This document shows positions 1-5,472 of a stretch of 5,861 bases of DNA, one piece after another. Every line of letters begins with the position of its first letter. The stretch's first letter is position 1. The position numbers were made by a program, and so were the translations under genes. The notes under the pieces were generated by a model. That model saw only the letters and a program-made list of their open reading frames with translations, had not been told where the DNA came from and did no database searches. The DNA is taken from positions 1 to 5,861 of the forward strand of contig JALOOY010000125.1 in the NCBI GenBank assembly GCA_025454185.1, written 5' to 3'. The DNA comes from Thermodesulfobacteriota bacterium (GTDB taxonomy: Bacteria; Desulfobacterota; RBG-13-43-22).

Positions 1-174
1 GAGAGTGTCGCCGCCGGCCGGGAATACGTCGCCGCCTATGTGGATTTTACCCATTATGTTGAAGGACTCTACCAAAAGGCTTCCGGAGAGGCGCCCCATC
101 ATCAGGAAGCCGTGAAAAAGCATGGGGCTGCTGAAGGCGGACCGGAAAAGCACGCCCAACCCCATAAGCACTAG
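1..174 (+). CDS. C-terminal end of a DUF6448-like protein with a His-rich tail (5' truncated by window)
   Basis: Frame 1 is open from the first base to a TAG at 172-174 and gives the last 57 residues of a protein whose start lies outside the window. The segment with 'AGREYVAAYVDFTHYVEGLY' (residues 5-24) resembles, from memory, the conserved C-terminal helix of DUF6448 proteins, small proteins of unknown function. After residue 30 the chain becomes low-complexity, with histidines at 33, 34, 41, 51, 55 and 57. Such a tail could bind metal ions, but this is inference. The coding frame is supported by amphipathic, non-repetitive content before the tail and by a clean stop followed by non-coding sequence. 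Without the N-terminal half, neither family nor cellular location (a signal peptide would be upstream) can be confirmed. No function is assigned. Confidence 0.6.
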   Translation, partial: ESVAAGREYVAAYVDFTHYVEGLYQKASGEAPHHQEAVKKHGAAEGGPEKHAQPHKH

Positions 175-218
175 ACCTGCTTGATTGGACAGGCAACTTT
201 CATTCATTTTTAAAAAAC

Positions 219-226
219 AGGGAGGA
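219..226 (+). promoter_or_regulatory. Orphan Shine-Dalgarno sequence without a usable start codon
   Basis: AGGGAGGA is an excellent ribosome binding site and is identical to the one used by the ferredoxin at 533-540. No ATG, GTG or TTG lies at a suitable distance downstream. The codon six bases beyond it is ATA (233-235), and reading from there gives an Xaa-Pro-peptidase-like N-terminus. The simplest reading is that this was the binding site of the decayed M24 gene and that its ATG has become ATA. Confidence 0.5.
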
Positions 227-232
227 ATAAAT

Positions 233-495
233 ATAGGCCGTCCCTTTAAACAACGGCTGGAAAAGTGCGGTCAATTGATGCAGCAATTTTGAAGAGTCCC
301 CCCGGCCGCCCGGCCATGCCTTTTTTCATGGGGAGAAAGCGCCTCCCCCGCTGCCGGCCAACGTGGTTATAGCCATCGGCAACTGCGGACTTTATACCGG
401 CTCCTGGGGGGTGCGGGTGGAGGATACGGTGGTCGTGGGCAAAAAGGGTCCTGTCGTTTTTAACGGTTTTCCCCTATGCGCTCGAACTGTCGTGA
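233..495 (+). pseudogene. Remnant of an M24 (Xaa-Pro peptidase-like) gene with internal deletion and frameshift
   Basis: Two disconnected pieces of one family lie here. From ATA 233 the frame reads 'IGRPFKQRLEKCGQLMQQF' and then a TGA at 290-292. This resembles M24 peptidase N-termini, where a basic 'RLxKxRxLM' helix leads the creatinase N-domain. In another frame (open from 279) come 'GH' at 312-317, 'LPANVVIAIGNCGLY' at 351-395 and 'WGVRVEDTVVV' at 405-437, then 'GP' and 'FP' near 450 and 470. This is the C-terminal end of the M24 pita-bread fold. After the T4C4 run at 467-474 the other frame continues 'FPYALELS' to TGA 493-495, the expected M24 ending, so a one-base indel sits in that run. 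About 260 bp remain of a gene normally near 1.1 kb, so the middle is deleted. Of the metal ligands, the His of GH and the Glu of RVED remain. The Glu usually in 'EPGLY' is Asn here. Family assignment is by motif memory. Confidence 0.62.
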
Positions 496-532
496 AGCGC
501 ACGGGTATCACTGAACGGGTCATTCGTTGCTT

Positions 533-540
533 AGGGAGGA
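533..540 (+). promoter_or_regulatory. Ribosome binding site fixing the ferredoxin start
   Basis: AGGGAGGA ends 7 nt before the ATG at 548. It decides against the in-frame upstream ATG at 527, which would place this site inside the coding region and add seven residues (MLREEKV) that Desulfovibrio-type ferredoxins do not have. Confidence 0.75.
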
Positions 541-547
541 GAAGGTG

Positions 548-736
548 ATGAAAGTCTATCTCGTAGAAGAAGAATGCATCGGCTGTGGAACCTGTGCCGA
601 ACTGTGCCCGGAAGTGTTTGGCTTGAATGAGGAAAAGGAAAAGGCCGAGGTAATCCTGCCTGAAGGCGGGCCCCAAGAATGCATCGACGAGGCCATAGAG
701 TCCTGTCCGGTGTCGTGCATTCATTGGGAGCAATAA
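548..736 (+). CDS. Monocluster [4Fe-4S] ferredoxin, Desulfovibrio type
   Basis: A 62-residue acidic cytoplasmic electron carrier. The cluster motif is C10-x2-C13-x2-C16 with the remote C53 followed by Pro, which makes one [4Fe-4S] cluster. Two further cysteines, C20 and C45, sit where Desulfovibrio gigas ferredoxin has its structural disulfide, in the place of a second cluster. A seventh, C57, lies in the ending 'CPVSCIHWE', very close to what I recall for D. africanus ferredoxin I. In that ferredoxin family a single cluster can exist as 3Fe or 4Fe. Here C13 is present, so a 4Fe form is expected. The ATG at 548 follows a strong ribosome binding site. The gene lies just downstream of the M24 wreck and 39 nt before the hemerythrin gene, with which it is probably co-transcribed. 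The redox partner cannot be told from this window. Confidence 0.93.
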   Translation: MKVYLVEEECIGCGTCAELCPEVFGLNEEKEKAEVILPEGGPQECIDEAIESCPVSCIHWEQ

Positions 737-757
737 AATCTGGACAGGCAGGTAATC

Positions 758-766
758 AAGGAGGGA
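758..766 (+). promoter_or_regulatory. Ribosome binding site of the hemerythrin gene
   Basis: AAGGAGGGA lies 9 nt before ATG 776 and supports that start over the in-frame ATG at 797. The residues between the two starts (LPIGPL) are also a common opening in this hemerythrin subfamily as I recall it. Confidence 0.65.
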
Positions 767-775
767 ACGCGAATC

Positions 776-1324
776 ATGCTGCCCATAGGCCCTTTAATGA
801 TCGAACACCGGCTGATCGAAAAGATGATCGCCCTGATACGAAAAAAAGCCGCCCGCTGGGAACAGGATAAGGCGATCGATCCGGATTTCATCGATGCGGC
901 CGTGCAGTTCATCCGCCTGTACGCCGACCAGTGCCATCACGGCAAGGAGGAGGATATACTCTTCCGGGATTTAAGTAAAAAGCCCTTGTCCCCCGCACAC
1001 CAGCAGACCATGGACGAGTTGGTGGAAGAACATCGCCTGGGCCGGAAGACCGTGGCCGAACTGGTGGAAGCCAAACGCCGCTATCTGCGGGGAGAACCGG
1101 ACGCCCTCCCGATCATTCTCGACCGGATGAAATTCCTGACCGAATTTTATCCCCGACACATCGAGAAGGAGGACAAACATTTTTTCCTGCCCGTCATGGA
1201 TTATTTTACACCGAAAGAGAAAGACGCCCTGTTGCAGGAGGGCTGGGAATTCGACAAAAATCTGATTCACCAGATATTCAAGCAAAAGGTCAGCGAAGCG
1301 GAAAATTCCGAATTAAGAGACTGA
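776..1324 (+). CDS. Hemerythrin HHE-domain protein
   Basis: A 182-residue soluble, helix-rich protein that should bind a non-heme di-iron centre, with no signal peptide or membrane segment. The hemerythrin ligand pattern is visible in order: H11 (IEHRL), H54/H55 with E58/E59 (CHHGKEED, the HxxxE of helix 2), H86 (EEHRLG), and H128 with E132 (PRHIEKED, the second HxxxE). H135 is nearby. Which of the doubled residues bind iron cannot be settled by eye. The length suits a single-domain bacterial hemerythrin-like protein with a charged C-terminal tail after residue 165. Family members bind O2 or NO, store iron, or sense redox state, and anaerobes often carry many of them. Coupling to the ferredoxin 39 nt upstream suggests a role in oxygen or redox defence with electrons from that ferredoxin, but this is inference. 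Confidence 0.9.
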   Translation: MLPIGPLMIEHRLIEKMIALIRKKAARWEQDKAIDPDFIDAAVQFIRLYADQCHHGKEEDILFRDLSKKPLSPAHQQTMDELVEEHRLGRKTVAELVEAKRRYLRGEPDALPIILDRMKFLTEFYPRHIEKEDKHFFLPVMDYFTPKEKDALLQEGWEFDKNLIHQIFKQKVSEAENSELRD

Positions 1325-1391
1325 AGACCCAAAAATTACGAAGTGCCGCCAACCCTCCCCGGTCCGTCCTTTAGGCGTTACTTCAGACGAG

Positions 1392-2390
1392 ATGGCTGCC
1401 ATGAAAAAGAAGATCATCCCTTTGGTTTTGCTGCTTACCGCCGCGCTGGCCGCCGGCATTTGGTTTTATAAGAATAGCCGGGTCCCGGCAGCCAATACCC
1501 TACGCCTCTCCGGAAACATCGAGGTCACCGATGTGGATCTTGGCTTCAAGATCTCCGGCCGGGTGGTGGAACGCCTGGTCTCCGAAGGGGAGACCGTCAA
1601 GACGGGACAAATCGTGGCCCGGCTGGACAGCCAGGACCTGGAACGGGAAATCGCCCAGCGCCGGGCCCAGGTGGCTTCGGCCCAGGCCCAACTGGCCGAA
1701 TTGACCACCGGCTCCCGACCGGAGGAAATCGCCCAGGCCGAGGCGGCCCTGGCCCGGGCCCAGGCGGACGGAAATCGGGCTCAACTCGATCACGAGCGGC
1801 AGAAAAGGCTTTACGACCGGGAGGTCATCTCCACACGGGAATTCGATCAGGCCCGCACCACCCATGAGGCGGCCGAGGCCCGCATCCGGGAGGCCGGGGA
1901 AGCGGCGCTGCTCGTCCGCAAAGGACCCCGGCAGGAAAAAATCGACCAGAGTCGGGCGGCCCTGGAACAGGCCCGACAGGCCCTGGCCCTGGCCGAGACC
2001 CGGCTGGGCTATGCCACGCTGGTTTCGCCCCTGGACGGCCTGGTCCTTTCAGACAACGTGGAAGCGGGGGAATATGTGTCACCGGGGACCCCAGTGGTCA
2101 CTGTCGGGGACCTGACCCGGGTGTATTTACGTGGGTATGTGGACGAAACCGACCTGGGCCGGGTCAAGGTCGGCCAGAGGGTGCGGGTGACTACGGATAC
2201 CTTCCCGAACCGCCCTTACGAGGGGAAAATCGTTTTTATTTCCTCCCAGGCGGAATTCACCCCCAAAAATGTCCAGACGCAGAAAGAGCGGATCAAGCTG
2301 GTCTACCGCCTGAAGGTAGACCTGCCCAACCCCCGGCTGGAACTCAAGCCCGGCATGCCGGCCGATGCGGAAATCGTCCTGGGCGAATGA
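1392..2390 (+). CDS. ybhG: HlyD-family periplasmic adaptor (membrane fusion protein), YbhG-like
   Basis: 332 residues, the length I recall for E. coli YbhG. Residues 5-7 are lysines followed by a hydrophobic stretch (8-26), an uncleaved inner-membrane anchor or signal. Residues 37-80 form the first half of a lipoyl/barrel-sandwich domain ('SGRVVERLVSEGETVKTGQ'). Residues 81-205 are Ala/Glu/Gln/Arg-rich heptads giving a long coiled-coil hairpin. Residues 206-240 complete the lipoyl domain ('LVSPLDGLVL'). Residues 242-332 make the beta-barrel, with 'AEFTPKNVQT' (287-296) typical of the YbhG/YhiI branch. It would link the permeases at 4337-5861 to an outer-membrane channel not seen here. Two in-frame ATGs compete, 1392 and 1401. 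Neither has a strong ribosome binding site (only a weak GACGAG nearby), and 1401 gives the more usual MKKK start. The next gene follows after 41 nt. Confidence 0.92.
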   Translation: MAAMKKKIIPLVLLLTAALAAGIWFYKNSRVPAANTLRLSGNIEVTDVDLGFKISGRVVERLVSEGETVKTGQIVARLDSQDLEREIAQRRAQVASAQAQLAELTTGSRPEEIAQAEAALARAQADGNRAQLDHERQKRLYDREVISTREFDQARTTHEAAEARIREAGEAALLVRKGPRQEKIDQSRAALEQARQALALAETRLGYATLVSPLDGLVLSDNVEAGEYVSPGTPVVTVGDLTRVYLRGYVDETDLGRVKVGQRVRVTTDTFPNRPYEGKIVFISSQAEFTPKNVQTQKERIKLVYRLKVDLPNPRLELKPGMPADAEIVLGE

Positions 2391-2417
2391 TCCGGACCTG
2401 AACGCACGCCGGGCGGC

Positions 2418-2424
2418 TAAGGAG
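2418..2424 (+). promoter_or_regulatory. Ribosome binding site for the GTG start of the first ATPase
   Basis: TAAGGAG lies 7 nt before GTG 2432. It fixes a GTG start, since there is no ATG near the beginning of the conserved protein sequence. Confidence 0.7.
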
Positions 2425-2431
2425 CGCCTTC

Positions 2432-3379
2432 GTGAGACCGGCCATCCAAAGCGATAAACTGACCAAAGCTTTCCAAGACCTGAAGGCGATCGACGGCCTG
2501 ACCCTTTCCGTCCCGCCAGGGGAGATCTTCGGTCTGGTAGGTCCGGACGGCGCTGGTAAGACCACGACCATGCGCCTCCTGACCGCCATCCTGGAGCCCA
2601 CCTCCGGCGAAGCCTGGGTGGCCGGCTATTCCATCCGGCAACAGGCGGAAGCCCTCAAAGAACATATCGGGTACATGAGCCAGCGTTTCGGTCTCTATCC
2701 CGACCTGACCGTCCTGGAGAATATCCACTTTTACGCCGACATTTACGGCGTGCCCCGCAAAGGCCGCGCAGAAAAAGTGGATCGCCTCCTGGGCTTCAGC
2801 AATCTGACCCCCTTTAAGAAACGCTTGGCCGGCAACCTCTCCGGCGGCATGAAGCAGAAACTGGGACTGGCCTGCGCCCTGATCCATACCCCCCAGGTCC
2901 TCTTTCTGGACGAGCCCACCAATGGGGTGGACCCCGTTTCCCGCCGCGACTTCTGGCGCATTCTCTATCAACTGCTGCAGGAAAAGGTGACTATTTTCAT
3001 TTCCACCTCCTATCTCGACGAAGCCGAACGGTGTAACCGGATCGGTCTATTACACGAAGGCCGTCTGGTGGCCCTGGGTCCCCCGGAGGAAGTGAAGCGG
3101 TTGATGGCCGGGACGATCCTGGAAATCCGGGTCCCCAGACCCCGCCGGGCGAGCGAACTGCTGCGGGAGGTTTTTAAAGGGGATGCGGTCGGTCTTTTCG
3201 GAGACCGGGTACACCTGATCAGCCGGGAACCCCGGAAAGATGGCGAAAAAGCCGGGGATATTTTAACCGCTGCGGGCCTGACGCCCGCGGCTATCCGGCC
3301 TGTGGCCCCGTCCCTGGAGGACGTCTTCATCTCCCTGGTGGCCGCCGAAAAGGAGGACCCGGTCCATGGCCGCTCCTGA
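2432..3379 (+). CDS. ybhF: ABC transporter ATPase, equivalent to the N-terminal half of YbhF
   Basis: 315-residue cytoplasmic ATPase of the ABC-2 (CcmA/DRA) type, starting at GTG. Motifs: Walker A GPDGAGKTT (37-45), Q-loop Q84 in 'YMSQRFGLY', signature LSGGMKQK (136-143), Walker B VLFLDEPT (156-163) with catalytic E161, D-loop GVDP (165-168). The switch position reads 'STSYLDEAE' (191-199), with Ser193 where histidine is usual. From memory, the first half of E. coli YbhF has the same GPDG loop and STSYLDEAE, so the deviation is ancestral. A C-terminal extension (about 225-315) ends with the ABC-2 motif PSLEDVFI (293-300). In E. coli this unit is fused to the second ATPase; here it is a gene of its own whose last 14 nt overlap the next gene. 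I infer that it pairs with that ATPase as a heterodimer. The symbol marks a YbhF half, not the whole protein. Confidence 0.92.
   Translation: MRPAIQSDKLTKAFQDLKAIDGLTLSVPPGEIFGLVGPDGAGKTTTMRLLTAILEPTSGEAWVAGYSIRQQAEALKEHIGYMSQRFGLYPDLTVLENIHFYADIYGVPRKGRAEKVDRLLGFSNLTPFKKRLAGNLSGGMKQKLGLACALIHTPQVLFLDEPTNGVDPVSRRDFWRILYQLLQEKVTIFISTSYLDEAERCNRIGLLHEGRLVALGPPEEVKRLMAGTILEIRVPRPRRASELLREVFKGDAVGLFGDRVHLISREPRKDGEKAGDILTAAGLTPAAIRPVAPSLEDVFISLVAAEKEDPVHGRS
2666..2683 (+). repeat. 18-bp direct repeat shared by the two ATPase genes, copy 1
   Basis: ATCGGGTACATGAGCCAG encodes the Q-loop segment 'IGYMSQ' and recurs exactly at 3615-3632. It reflects the common ancestry of the two ATPases and a functional constraint rather than a mobile repeat. 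Confidence 0.85.
3351..3356 (+). promoter_or_regulatory. Ribosome binding site of the second ATPase, inside the first ATPase gene
   Basis: AGGAGG ends 9 nt before ATG 3366 and is embedded in the last codons of the upstream gene (encoding Lys-Glu-Asp). Its presence argues that the second ATPase is a genuinely separate translation unit and not half of a fusion broken by a sequencing error. Confidence 0.75.
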
Positions 3380-4340
3380 GCAGGAACCGGCCGTTGTGGT
3401 CAGGGACCTGGCGAAGCGTTTTGGCGACTTTACGGCGGTCAACCGCGTCAATTTCTCCGTGCCGCGGGGGGAGATTTTCGGTTTTCTGGGACCGAACGGC
3501 GCTGGAAAATCCACCACCATCCGCATGCTTTGCGGGCTGCTGGCCCCCAGCAGCGGGAGCGGGACCGTAGCCGGTTTCGACCTCCTGCGGGAAGCGGAAA
3601 AGATCAAGGCCCACATCGGGTACATGAGCCAGAAATTTTCCCTGTACGAAGACCTGACCGTGGAAGAGAACATCAATTTCTACGGCGGGATTTACAACCT
3701 CCCCGGGGATAAGAAGAAAGAGCGCAAGGAATGGGTCATCCGCATGGCCGGTCTGGAAGACAGACGATCGGCCCGAACAGCCTTTCTGGCCGGGGGCTGG
3801 AAACAGCGGCTGGCTCTGGGCTGCGCCATCCTTCACGAACCGCCGATCATCTTCCTGGACGAGCCCACTTCCGGGGTGGATCCCCTCAGCCGGCGCCGGT
3901 TCTGGAATTTGATCTATGAGCTGGCCGGCCGGGGCGTGACCGTCTTTGTCACCACCCATTACATGGATGAGGCGGAGTACTGCGACCGCGTCGGTTTGAT
4001 CTACCGGGGAGAGTTGATCGCCCTGGGTTCCCCGGAGACCCTCAAGCAGGAAGCGATGACCGAGGACGTGCTGGAGTGTTTCCCCGATCGCCCCCAGGAG
4101 GCCCTGGAAATCATCATCACCCTCCCCGGAGTGAAGGAAGCGGCCCTGTTCGGCAGAGGGCTTCACGTGGTGGTCGAAAGGGGAAGACCCCTGGCCGAAG
4201 TTATTCGGGACCGTCTGCGGGAAGCCGGCTTTCAAACCCCGACGCCGGAAAAAATCATCCCCTCCCTGGAGGATGTCTTCGTGTCCTTGATCGAGGCCCG
4301 GGACCGGGCCGAAAAGGCGCCCGGGGAGTTCCGGCAGTGA
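3366..4340 (+). CDS. ybhF: ABC transporter ATPase, equivalent to the C-terminal half of YbhF
   Basis: 324-residue cytoplasmic ATPase that starts 14 nt before the previous gene ends, so translation is likely coupled. Motifs: Walker A GPNGAGKST (42-50), Q-loop Q89 in 'YMSQKFSLY', Walker B IIFLDEPT (161-168) with catalytic E166, D-loop GVDP (170-173), and an intact switch histidine H198 in 'TTHYMDEAEYC'. The signature is LAGGWKQR (141-148) in place of LSGGQ: the Ser is Ala and the last position is Trp. As I recall, the second half of E. coli YbhF is also degenerate here (LPLGFKQR). A C-terminal extension (about 229-324) carries PSLEDVFV (299-306). With the upstream ATPase it should form the motor for the two permeases downstream. 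The symbol marks a YbhF half. Confidence 0.92.
   Translation: MAAPEQEPAVVVRDLAKRFGDFTAVNRVNFSVPRGEIFGFLGPNGAGKSTTIRMLCGLLAPSSGSGTVAGFDLLREAEKIKAHIGYMSQKFSLYEDLTVEENINFYGGIYNLPGDKKKERKEWVIRMAGLEDRRSARTAFLAGGWKQRLALGCAILHEPPIIFLDEPTSGVDPLSRRRFWNLIYELAGRGVTVFVTTHYMDEAEYCDRVGLIYRGELIALGSPETLKQEAMTEDVLECFPDRPQEALEIIITLPGVKEAALFGRGLHVVVERGRPLAEVIRDRLREAGFQTPTPEKIIPSLEDVFVSLIEARDRAEKAPGEFRQ
3615..3632 (+). repeat. 18-bp direct repeat shared by the two ATPase genes, copy 2
   Basis: Exact second copy of the Q-loop segment at 2666-2683, 949 bp further on in the paralogous ATPase gene. Recombination between the copies would keep the reading frame only if the spacing allows it; 949 is not a multiple of three, so such a deletion would shift frame. 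Confidence 0.85.
4323..4328 (+). promoter_or_regulatory. Ribosome binding site for the GTG start of the first permease
   Basis: GGGGAG ends 8 nt before GTG 4337, inside the end of the second ATPase gene. It supports the GTGA overlap start and not the long upstream extension of the open frame to 4076, which would read a frame of the ATPase gene rich in Pro, Gly, Arg and Ser. Confidence 0.6.
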
Positions 4341-5470
4341 GGCTGCAGCGCGTCCGGGCCCTGGCCCGCAAAGAATTCATCCACATCTTCCGGGACCCCC
4401 GCAGTCTGGGCATGGGCATAGCGATCCCCATGATCATGCTGCTGCTCTTCGGTTATGCCCTGACCCTCGACGTGGACCGGGTGCCTCTGGTCGTCTGGGA
4501 TCAGAGCCGCACCCAGGCCAGCCGCGAACTGCTCAGCCATTTTCTGGGCTCCCGCTATTTTGCGCTTCAGCATACGCTGGAAGGGTATGCCCAGGTGGAA
4601 GAGGCCATCGACACCCGCCGGGCCCTGGCCGCGCTGGTGATCCCGCCGGATTTTGCCGGGCGGACGGCCTCGGGCAGACCGGTAGCGGTCCAGTGGATCG
4701 TGGACGGCAGCGACTCGAATACGGCCCTCATTGCCGGCGGGTATGCCGAGGCCATCGTCAACGCCTACTCCCAGGAATTGTTTTTGCAGGAAATTCGGCG
4801 CGGGGGCGGAACGGCTCCAACCCCGCCGCTGGTGCTGCAGCCCAGGGTCTGGTATAACGCCGACCTGGAATCCCGCAACTACATCATCCCCGGATTGATC
4901 GCCGTGATCATGATGGTCATAGCGGCCCTGCTGACGTCCTTGACCGTAGCCCGGGAGTGGGAACAGGGGACCATGGAACAGCTCATCTCCACCCCGGTCA
5001 AGGGACCGGAACTGATCATCGGCAAACTGATCCCTTACTTCCTCATCGGCCTTTTCGACGTGTTGCTGGCCGTGCTGATGGGTGAGTTCCTTTTTCAGGT
5101 GCCCTTGCGGGGCCAAAGCGCCCTGATCTTTGCCCAGGCCGCCATTTTCCTGGTGGGTACTCTCTCTCTGGGTCTGTTGATCAGCATCGTCACCCGCAGC
5201 CAGTTACTGGCCAGCCAGTTGGCCCTGGTCCTGACCTTTCTGCCGGCCTTTTTGTTGTCCGGTTTCGCTTATCCCATTGCCAGCATGCCCCCGGTGCTGC
5301 AGGGGATCACCTATCTGGTTCCGGCCAAATACTTCGTGGCCCTCCTGAAAGGCATTTATCTGAAAGGCGTAGGCCCCACCGTATTGTATGTCGAAGGCCT
5401 TTTCCTGGCCGTTTTCGGGTTATTGATGTTCACCCTGGCGGTGAAGAAATTCAAAAAGAGACTGGTCTGA
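4337..5470 (+). CDS. ybhS: ABC-2 type permease, YbhS-like
   Basis: With a GTG start at 4337 the protein is 377 residues, the length I recall for E. coli YbhS. The start overlaps the ATPase stop as GTGA (4 nt), a typical coupling junction. Topology fits ABC-2 permeases: a cytoplasmic N-terminal helix ('ARKEFIHIFRDPRS', 10-23), TM1 about 24-44, a large periplasmic domain (about 45-181) with 'VDGSDSNTA' (122-130) and 'VWYNADLESRNYIIPG' (171-186), then TM2 182-204, TM3 229-252, TM4 260-284, TM5 290-313 and TM6 348-368. The cytoplasmic loop 'VAREWEQGTMEQLISTP' (204-220) is the conserved coupling motif that contacts the ATPase. The product acts in the inner membrane and probably pairs with the paralogous permease beginning 2 nt downstream. 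The substrate is not readable from the sequence; E. coli relatives have been linked to drug, chloramphenicol or cefoperazone, and alkali-cation export. Confidence 0.92.
   Translation: MRLQRVRALARKEFIHIFRDPRSLGMGIAIPMIMLLLFGYALTLDVDRVPLVVWDQSRTQASRELLSHFLGSRYFALQHTLEGYAQVEEAIDTRRALAALVIPPDFAGRTASGRPVAVQWIVDGSDSNTALIAGGYAEAIVNAYSQELFLQEIRRGGGTAPTPPLVLQPRVWYNADLESRNYIIPGLIAVIMMVIAALLTSLTVAREWEQGTMEQLISTPVKGPELIIGKLIPYFLIGLFDVLLAVLMGEFLFQVPLRGQSALIFAQAAIFLVGTLSLGLLISIVTRSQLLASQLALVLTFLPAFLLSGFAYPIASMPPVLQGITYLVPAKYFVALLKGIYLKGVGPTVLYVEGLFLAVFGLLMFTLAVKKFKKRLV
4370..4383 (+). repeat. 14-bp direct repeat shared by the two permease genes, copy 1
   Basis: AAAGAATTCATCCA encodes 'KEFI' of the N-terminal amphipathic helix and recurs exactly at 5503-5516, in the same place of the paralogous permease. 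The surrounding 'RDPRS' codons are also similar. It marks paralogy between the two permeases. Confidence 0.8.
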
Positions 5471-5472
5471 TC

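Noticed and set aside
181..209. TTGATT as a -35 box of a sigma-70 promoter
   Set aside because: At a 17-base spacing the -10 position reads TCATTT, and no better box is found nearby; the evidence is too weak to list a promoter.
275..288. FNR-like site TTGAT-N4-CAATT
   Set aside because: The second half does not match ATCAA and the site falls inside the M24 N-terminal remnant.
301..330. GC-rich GGCC-gccc-GGCC followed by a T run as a terminator
   Set aside because: The stem is only 4 bp, the T run is separated by ATGCC, and the stretch lies in the coding remnant of the M24 C-terminus.
527..547. Upstream ATG at 527 for the ferredoxin
   Set aside because: It would put the AGGGAGGA ribosome binding site inside the gene, and the added MLREEKV is not seen in related ferredoxins.
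363..548. A 61-residue open frame from GTG 363 to TGA 548 as an intact small gene
   Set aside because: Its first 37 residues match the C-terminal end of M24 peptidases, it has no ribosome binding site at 363, and the rest after 'FP' looks like out-of-frame sequence. It is better read as part of the pseudogene.
3327..4235. A 302-codon open frame on the - strand, with another at 4232-5116 (294 codons)
   Set aside because: Both are antisense to well-supported genes, show no recognisable domain, and are what high-GC codon bias produces by chance.
4076..4336. An 87-residue N-terminal extension of the first permease
   Set aside because: It lies entirely inside the second ATPase gene in another frame and is rich in Pro, Gly, Arg and Ser as expected of a shadow frame; the GTG at 4337 gives the normal family length.
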